A DNA stretch of 30,307 bases from RUG100 sp963542695. GTDB lineage: Bacteria > Bacillota > Clostridia > Peptostreptococcales > Anaerovoracaceae. Under the pieces are notes generated by a model, which saw only the letters and a program-made list of their open reading frames with translations, did not search any database and was not told the origin of the DNA. Position numbers and translations under genes: made by a program. The DNA lies in assembly GCA_963542695.1 (NCBI GenBank), contig CAUTYX010000017.1, positions 1 through 30,307 of the forward strand, in the 5' to 3' direction. This document shows, in pieces, positions 25,541 to 30,307 of the stretch (within the stretch, counting starts at the first letter, position 1; the number at the start of each line of letters is the position of its first letter).

Positions 25541-27221
25541 CGTCCTGCATATTTCCTGTAATCTTTGAGGAATAGTTCCCCGGTACATCTTCTTTAATAG
25601 TGTATTCTATGGTTTTACCTTTGGAAGTCTTATTCAAATCTTCAAAAGTATATTTCCAATTTTCGTCTTCCGTCAGCTTGTGGGAAGCAATTTCTTTCTC
25701 CCCGCTAAACAAATGTACCGTGGCAGACTCACCTGCTTTTCCAATCCATATCTTTTCTACCGAAACGAAAGTCTTGGCCCTGTGATCGGTAACAGTCTTT
25801 TTTACAATCTGACTGTCTTCCTGTTCTAAGTCGATGGGAATCGGCGTTTCATCCAGAGCATAATCTTCCGGTGCTTTGGTTTCCTTGACAGTGTAGGAAC
25901 CTATCTCCAAAAGTTTTGAATATCCAATTCCATCTTGTCCTGTAACAATGGTATCTACATTTTGACCACTTTCATCATATACTGTAAATTCAGCATGCGT
26001 CAGCGGCTCACCATCTTCATTGACTTTCTTGATAGAAATGGCTCGATTAAATTTGTTTTTAACCGGTTCTGAATACTCTCCTTTAGCATAAGCAATCAGT
26101 GCCCCTTCCTGAATAAAGTTGGTGGCTCCGGCGGATTTTCCCCGTGCGCCGGTTTCATGGTTGATTTCATCAATCACCAGTGTATTCATAATGCCGTTTT
26201 CAGGAATATATTTGTCTTCCAGGATCACCATGAATCTGCCGGAATTAGATGTGGCATTTTCGTTTTGCGTTATCTTCAGGTCATTTCCCACCTTTTCTAT
26301 CGTAAACTGATCGGCAATATCCTGGTATTTTGACTCATCAAAGCCTAAGGAAGCAGGAAGTGTATCCCCTTCCGGAATTTCAAAAATCTTTAGCTTCACA
26401 TTAGAATAGTCGTAGTTGAGCTTGGAATTGGCATACCGCATTACAATGGGATGTGTCGTATCCTTGGTTCTAACCACTTCATGTACGGTGAAAGTGTTTG
26501 TCTCCGGATTTACATCTGTAATAATGTTATCGGCGTGAACCGGTGTATCGAAGTCGCCATTTACATTGGTGTTAAACTTAATGGGATACGTATAGGAAAA
26601 ATCGTTTCCGGCAAAATTGTCCGTAAAGGTATAGCTGCCCTCATCTGTAATTTTATCATGATCAACAGCATCTGCCATCTCCACATATACCGTTACGTTT
26701 TTATGGGATTCAATGTACTCGTTAAAGGTAAAAGTCATTATGTTGGTAGCCGGATCATAATGAGTGGTCCCAATAGGATCTGACGAATCTGAGTAATAAT
26801 CGTAAATAGATGGTCCCTTTGCCACGTTTCGATCCACAACACCATCGGGTCTAACGCCTTTGTCCAGTTTTAACTGAAAATAGTCCCCTTTCTTTAGGCT
26901 TAAATCCTCATTGGGAAAAGTTGCTAAATAGGTAACGTACACAAAACTGTAGTTGTTTGGTTGATACTCTGTAAATGTGCCACCTGTGCTGGCATTGAAA
27001 GATTTTTCTTCCGCCTGAAAATCTGTCGCCTGGCTGGTAACATTTTTCCCCAAAGTGTCATCGTTAAAAGTAGGTGCAGGTCGAACTCCAATTCCGGTAT
27101 CGCTGCGATAATCATCTAGATATTGATCCTCTGCAAAGGCAGTGTTAGTGAAGCGCGCAAAGAACACAGTCATCACAAAAATCACCGAACACAGCACTCT
27201 CAAAAGTACTTTCTTTTCCAT
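25464..27221 (-). CDS. N-terminal part of a CnaB-domain surface adhesin (frameshifted)
   Basis: A secreted surface protein. The signal peptide spans about residues 1-30, with cleavage after TAFA. An adhesin-like domain of about 350 residues with beta-strand-rich, fibrinogen-binding-type character follows; the segment GDYFQLKLDKGVRPDG is typical. A SpaA/CnaB prealbumin-like domain lies at about 394-480 (SIKKVNEDGEPL to VTD), with YTVKETKAPEDY carrying the isopeptide Glu. A second CnaB domain runs from about 484 (VEKIWIG) until the frame breaks at residue 561. After that, 24 unrelated Cys- and Lys-rich residues precede the stop. The ATG has GAGGAG upstream. As written the protein lacks the wall anchor and would be released. 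The likely role is adhesion to host or matrix. Confidence 0.8.
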   Translation of the reverse strand: MEKKVLLRVLCSVIFVMTVFFARFTNTAFAEDQYLDDYRSDTGIGVRPAPTFNDDTLGKNVTSQATDFQAEEKSFNASTGGTFTEYQPNNYSFVYVTYLATFPNEDLSLKKGDYFQLKLDKGVRPDGVVDRNVAKGPSIYDYYSDSSDPIGTTHYDPATNIMTFTFNEYIESHKNVTVYVEMADAVDHDKITDEGSYTFTDNFAGNDFSYTYPIKFNTNVNGDFDTPVHADNIITDVNPETNTFTVHEVVRTKDTTHPIVMRYANSKLNYDYSNVKLKIFEIPEGDTLPASLGFDESKYQDIADQFTIEKVGNDLKITQNENATSNSGRFMVILEDKYIPENGIMNTLVIDEINHETGARGKSAGATNFIQEGALIAYAKGEYSEPVKNKFNRAISIKKVNEDGEPLTHAEFTVYDESGQNVDTIVTGQDGIGYSKLLEIGSYTVKETKAPEDYALDETPIPIDLEQEDSQIVKKTVTDHRAKTFVSVEKIWIGKAGESATVHLFSGEKEIASHKLTEDENWKYTFEDLNKTSKGKTIEYTIKEDVPGNYSSKITGNMQDGFCCYQYKYRKSSCKCGKEMGRRRW

Positions 27222-27266
27222 AGTATACTCTCCTCATCTGAAATACACACATATTCAACGTCACCT

Positions 27267-27295
27267 ATAATGTACCCTCAAAGAATTTTTTTCAA
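27267..27295 (-). promoter_or_regulatory. Candidate promoter of the surface protein gene
   Basis: On the minus strand TTGAAA (27290-27295) and CATTAT (27267-27272) are 17 bases apart, about 46 bases before the ATG. The -10 match is weak. The rest of the 331-base gap to 27553 is AT-rich; a CCGGAA/TTCCGG hairpin (27458-27480) is the only structure seen and has no proper T-run. Confidence 0.35.
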
Positions 27296-27552
27296 GCTGT
27301 TTTTGCTATTTATTTCCATATTTTTATATTGTCGATTTTTTTGATGTTCCCTTTGTAAGCATTGAAAAATGCAGCTTTTTTGGATGTACCAATAAGCCGC
27401 ATGAGATTTTCCATTTTATTATGCTCTATATACTAAAAGTGCATGGAAAACTTTTCACCGGAACTCCTTCTTTATTCCGGCTCCAAATTTTCATTTTTTA
27501 ATCATTAAATCGAATTCATTTTTTAATTTTACTTCTCTTTGCTTCGCCGTTT

Positions 27553-27753
27553 TTACTGCTGCAGCCTGTCAAGGAGTGCAATGCATCCTTCTACTACATC
27601 CCGGTATGTCGCCTGAAAATCTCTGGAATACCAAGGATCTGCCACAGATCGATGTTCTCCCGTCAAATCAAGAAGCATAAACATTTTATCGCCGGCTTTC
27701 TGCCCGGTAATCTTCTTCATGTTGCGCATGTTTTTTTCATCCATGCCAATCAA
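27553..27753 (-). pseudogene. C-terminal part of the low-molecular-weight protein tyrosine phosphatase
   Basis: This 66-residue frame continues the broken phosphatase. It begins IGMDEKNMRNM, a well-known LMW-PTP segment, and contains the general-acid loop VADPWYSRDF with the catalytic Asp. A C-terminal helix, DVVEGCIALLDRLQ, follows. A TTG codon overlaps the upstream stop, so reinitiation is formally possible. The sequence reads much more naturally as the tail of one gene. No terminator with a clear T-run follows. Confidence 0.75.
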
Positions 27754-28016
27754 ATAATCATAGTATTGGTAGTCGGATTTTTCAACTGAGTCGCCTGTCT
27801 TTCCTCACATGGAATGCCGTGGATATCTAGTTCCTCCTTCGCCGGCGAATACATCGGATTCCCAACACCGTTCCAGATTTCTTCAGTGCTGGTGGCCGCC
27901 GATGCAATTTCAAATTGATTCGCCATACCTTTCTTTTTGACCATATCCTTTAGCACAAATTCCGCCATGGGAGACCGGCAAATATTGCCGTGGCAGACGA
28001 ATAATATTCTCTCCAT
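27750..28016 (-). pseudogene. N-terminal part of a low-molecular-weight protein tyrosine phosphatase (frameshifted)
   Basis: LMW-PTPs remove phosphate from protein tyrosines and often oppose tyrosine kinases that control capsule or envelope synthesis. The phosphate-binding loop CHGNICRS (Cys8 to Arg14) and SPMAEF are intact at the N-terminus. At residue 79, after QLK, the frame changes: a run of five A (minus strand; 27778-27782) would need six to read on as KKSDYQYYDYLIGMDEKNM. As written the product stops at 88 residues and lacks the general-acid Asp. The normal length is about 150 residues, which the two parts together supply. The start at 28016 has an AAAGGA site about 10 bases upstream. 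Confidence 0.85.
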
Positions 28017-28048
28017 CTAAATATAATCCTTTCAATTGTGATTTTGCA

Positions 28049-28498
28049 TTAATGGAAAATACTTAATCTTCCACCAAATCGATAATCTGTAATAGAATAG
28101 CTTTTACAAAGTTGAATAAACAAAAGTCTAAATACAGTTTCTGTAAGTGGCATATTAGCGTTAAAATCATCAGCAGAAATTCCGCTGCCTTTTACTAAAC
28201 AATCTCTTTCTTGCATTCTTTCCTGATTTGTAATATTATCAGCATTCATTAAAGTATTATCAATCGCTGAACAAAAGTTATCAGAGGAGTACACTTCTTT
28301 ACAGTAAGAAAAACTTTCACTATACGAGAATCCGAACAAATATTTCCTATTTATCGTAACGGATTTCTTATCCCATATTCCATTAGATATGACGATATTA
28401 TAATTTAGTGGAACTTTCTCTGCAAATTTTTCCAGATTTTCATAATAATCACTAGTTAAATATCCTGTTTCTATTCTATTAATACCTTTATTAATCAA
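28049..28498 (-). CDS. Unrecognised 149-residue protein, possibly the C-terminal part of the DUF4365-like gene
   Basis: I do not recognise this protein. It has mixed strand/helix character, no signal peptide and no membrane segment, and a few notable phrases such as YNIVISNGIWDKKSV and DYRFGGRLSIFH. The only usable start is a TTG at 28498, with AAAAGGG too close to it to be a normal site. It overlaps the upstream frame by 8 bases. If one G of the GGG at 28500-28502 is removed, the two frames join as ...QFSKGLINKGINR..., giving a protein of about 280 residues. That is a plausible length for a DUF4365-containing protein. So it is either a separate coupled gene or a broken tail. Base composition is AT-rich, unlike the core genes. 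Confidence 0.5.
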   Translation of the reverse strand: MINKGINRIETGYLTSDYYENLEKFAEKVPLNYNIVISNGIWDKKSVTINRKYLFGFSYSESFSYCKEVYSSDNFCSAIDNTLMNADNITNQERMQERDCLVKGSGISADDFNANMPLTETVFRLLFIQLCKSYSITDYRFGGRLSIFH

Positions 28499-28886
28499 TC
28501 CCTTTTGAGAATTGAGATGGGTCTAACGTAATGGCTTCCTTGACTACATTAAAAATCTTCGTGTCACAAGAATACTTATACTGACTTTTTATTCTATCTG
28601 TATTTTTGTTTATATAATCATGATTTAAAGTTTTAACTTGTACACAAAATATTCCAGTGGGAATATATTTCCCATCACTTTTCTCTATAATTTCGAAAGT
28701 TCCATCAGTATTAGGAGTTTTATCACCTTCAGAAAAATGACAAAAAATACTACTATTTGATTCAAGCGTCTCCTTCAAAAAAGCATTCCCTAAAGCTTCA
28801 TTAAAAGCATAATCGTCGTATCCACCTAGATTCAATAAATTCACCTCACCAAATTTGTAATAATTAATAACATTTATTCTAATCAC
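28491..28886 (-). CDS. DUF4365-like nuclease-fold protein (possibly N-terminal part)
   Basis: A 131-residue frame whose centre resembles the DUF4365 domain, a PD-(D/E)xK-like nuclease fold found in many accessory and defence-type genes. NTDGTFEII would give the motif Asp, and IFCVQVKTLN near residues 79-88 gives the QxK strand. Domain assignment is by eye and moderate. The longest frame starts with a GTG at 28886 without a ribosome binding site, overlapping the ATPase gene by 8 bases. A TTG at 28835 has GGTGAGGTG six bases upstream and may be the true start. The frame ends soon after the domain at SKGID, just where the next frame begins, so a frameshift is possible. Confidence 0.5.
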   Translation of the reverse strand: MIRINVINYYKFGEVNLLNLGGYDDYAFNEALGNAFLKETLESNSSIFCHFSEGDKTPNTDGTFEIIEKSDGKYIPTGIFCVQVKTLNHDYINKNTDRIKSQYKYSCDTKIFNVVKEAITLDPSQFSKGID

Positions 28887-30186
28887 GCAGACAATCGAAT
28901 GGTATAACTTTTACTCCAGATTCTGTTGTATACGCCATAGGCAGCTGCGCACAAATAATTATAAGTAAATCTGGTTCCCTATAAACTACACCTGGATGTT
29001 TTTCATTGCTTAACATTTTTTCATTATGCTTTTTAATTACTTCTCTAAATTTAAGTAGATTTTTCTCAGCCATCGAAATGGCATTGGCTCCAGTTTTCAC
29101 TTCAATAAGTGCATATCTTCCATCACTCAACTGATAAACAGCGTCTGCTTCAAGACCGAAATCATCGCTATAATGCATAACTCTAGCATCCTGTACATTT
29201 GCATATGCAATTAGATCTCTCAAAACAAGATTTTCAAATGCGTGCCCGAACGTATCTAGATCGTTATAGAAATACTGTGGTGATAAACCTAATGCAGCAA
29301 GCCCTATAGACGGGTCAACGAATATATGCTTTTTTGCAGCTCTAATAGCAGTTTTAGACCGGATTTGAGGTGTCCATGCGTCAACATCCATTATAACAAA
29401 TAAATTTTCAAGACATTCTATATAGGAATTTAATGTTACATCTGTTACATTATTCGTCGCCTTTACATCAGAATATATGTTTTTCTTCTTTGCCAATGTA
29501 GCCATATTCCTTGCATATGACCACATTAAGGTTCTAGCTAATTCTGCGTTTCTTTTAACGCCATCTATTGAACTTATATCCTTCTTATATATTTGATAAT
29601 AGTAGTCTTTTGCTATTTCTAGTTTTGCTGTATCACTTTTTAGTGCCAAACATCTAGGCCAACCGCCTCGGCATATCGCAAAAAACAATTCTTCAAAATT
29701 AGTGCCATTTGAAATTCCATCAATATCATATGAATTATCATCAAATAACTTTGAAATAGAAATCTTTCCGTTAGATTCTCCTGTTTCAAAACAAGTCATT
29801 GGAAACATTTTTATTTCAGAAATTCTTCCTGTACCTGTATGGGGTGTTTGTATTTTCTTGCTGGTAGAGCCTGTCAAATAAAACATCCCAGTACCTTCCG
29901 GAGTGTCATCACAAGCTTTTCTAACAGTCCCCCATATTTTAGGTGCATCCTGCCATTCGTCAAAAAGTATAGGTTTTTCATTTTTTAAAAAAAGTCCTGG
30001 TGATGTTTCTGCAACCGCAATATAACCATCCCGCTTATCCTCATCTTGAAACTCAATTATGGTATTACACCGTTCCTTTGCGGTTCTAGTCTTACCGCAT
30101 CCTTTAGGTCCTACAATATTTATAGCTCCAAAAGCATTTATCTGCTCATCTATTTTTTTATCGATAATTCTATGAACATATTCCAT
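28879..30186 (-). CDS. AAA_14 / DUF4143 family ATPase
   Basis: A 435-residue cytosolic ATPase of the AAA_14-DUF4143 architecture, whose cellular role is not established. Walker A is GPKGCGKT near residues 26-33 and Walker B is ILFDEWQD near 93-100. A sensor-like phrase YLTGSTSKK follows near 125. The C-terminal DUF4143 half contains GHAFENLVLRDL and then LEADAVYQ and ALIEVKTG. This E-D-(D/E)xK-like layout has led to the idea of a nuclease-like fold. The ATG at 30186 has AGGAG eight bases upstream and a good promoter at 30222-30250, so the start is reliable and the gene heads a short AT-rich operon. Codon use is clearly more AT-rich than the core genes, which suggests horizontal acquisition. 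Confidence 0.88.
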   Translation of the reverse strand: MEYVHRIIDKKIDEQINAFGAINIVGPKGCGKTRTAKERCNTIIEFQDEDKRDGYIAVAETSPGLFLKNEKPILFDEWQDAPKIWGTVRKACDDTPEGTGMFYLTGSTSKKIQTPHTGTGRISEIKMFPMTCFETGESNGKISISKLFDDNSYDIDGISNGTNFEELFFAICRGGWPRCLALKSDTAKLEIAKDYYYQIYKKDISSIDGVKRNAELARTLMWSYARNMATLAKKKNIYSDVKATNNVTDVTLNSYIECLENLFVIMDVDAWTPQIRSKTAIRAAKKHIFVDPSIGLAALGLSPQYFYNDLDTFGHAFENLVLRDLIAYANVQDARVMHYSDDFGLEADAVYQLSDGRYALIEVKTGANAISMAEKNLLKFREVIKKHNEKMLSNEKHPGVVYREPDLLIIICAQLPMAYTTESGVKVIPFDCLRD

Positions 30187-30221
30187 ATGTATCTCCTATT
30201 GTAACCTTTTCATTTATCATT

Positions 30222-30250
30222 ATTCTAGCCTATTTCAAGGACTATTTCAA
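30222..30250 (-). promoter_or_regulatory. Promoter of the ATPase operon
   Basis: On the minus strand TTGAAA (30245-30250) and TAGAAT (30222-30227) are 17 bases apart, about 36 bases before the ATG. The adapter begins 12 bases beyond the -35 box, so upstream regulatory sites are lost. Confidence 0.6.
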
Positions 30251-30262
30251 TTTCATTTTATC

Positions 30263-30307
30263 CTGTCTCTTATACACATCTGACGCTGCCGACGAAGCTA
30301 GAAGTGT
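30263..30307 (+). other. Illumina Nextera adapter, i5 index and P5 sequence (artifact)
   Basis: The Tn5 mosaic end CTGTCTCTTATACACATCT starts at 30263 and is followed by GACGCTGCCGACGA, the Nextera read-1 adapter in reverse complement, ending at 30295. The next eight bases, AGCTAGAA (30296-30303), are the reverse complement of TTCTAGCT, an i5 index used in Nextera XT sets. GTGT (30304-30307) begins the P5 sequence. None of this is genomic. Confidence 0.98.

Noticed and set aside
25530..25560. Programmed ribosomal frameshift in the adhesin
   Set aside because: No slippery heptamer with a downstream pseudoknot is evident, and surface adhesins are not known to use one; a simple indel explains the data better.
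27222..27552. Possible gene in the gap between the adhesin and the phosphatase
   Set aside because: The sequence is AT-rich with many stops; plus-strand frames lack ribosome binding sites and domain features.
30220..30307. Tn5-like transposon end as a natural mobile element
   Set aside because: The mosaic end is followed exactly by adapter, index and P5 bases, which only occurs in sequencing libraries.

Overview
The window reads as part of a strictly anaerobic, Gram-positive Clostridia-type (Firmicutes) chromosome. The reasons are a T-box-controlled ileS, whiA, an LtaS-type lipoteichoic acid synthase-like sulfatase, a CnaB-type surface adhesin, and an electron-bifurcating NfnAB transhydrogenase, which implies ferredoxin/NAD(P)H metabolism. 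I cannot name a genus. Base composition is moderate in the core and clearly more AT-rich after about 28.0 kb. The last 45 bases (30263-30307) are not biological: they are Illumina Nextera adapter, index and P5 sequence, so this is the raw end of a contig.

Layout. (1) 77-6540, minus strand: a tightly overlapping operon of eamA-type transporter, CoA-pyrophosphatase-type NUDIX hydrolase, nitrilase-family amidase, BMP-type lipoprotein, YgiQ radical SAM protein and an orphan beta-class DNA methyltransferase. (2) 6565-7101: a small P-loop protein gene with its own promoter and hairpin. (3) 7112-11542: promoter, a T-box leader with a very short Stem I, ileS and rlmN; the IleS has a rearranged HIGH motif (GIHH). 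(4) 11539-15343: whiA and the LTA-synthase-like gene diverge around an imperfect 24-bp palindrome; a bidirectional hairpin closes the second gene and nfnAB. (5) 15379-17720: nfnAB with a promoter and a palindromic candidate operator. (6) 17919-24891: holA diverging from comEC, pbp1A and maf. (7) 24896-28016: a large CnaB surface protein and a low-molecular-weight protein tyrosine phosphatase, each split by a one-base frame change. (8) 28049-30250: an AT-rich accessory operon with an AAA_14/DUF4143-type ATPase, a DUF4365-like nuclease fold and an unrecognised ORF.

How the parts relate. The core is housekeeping: translation (ileS, rlmN), replication (holA), envelope synthesis (LtaS-like, PBP1A), DNA uptake (ComEC), redox balance (NfnAB) and nucleotide clean-up (NUDIX, Maf). 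The most notable points are the GIHH IleS under a short-Stem-I transcriptional T-box, the cluster of two or three single-base frame breaks in the last 5 kb next to the adapter-bearing contig end, and the uncharacterised ATPase plus nuclease-fold operon. All functions are inferred from sequence reading alone; no database searches were run.
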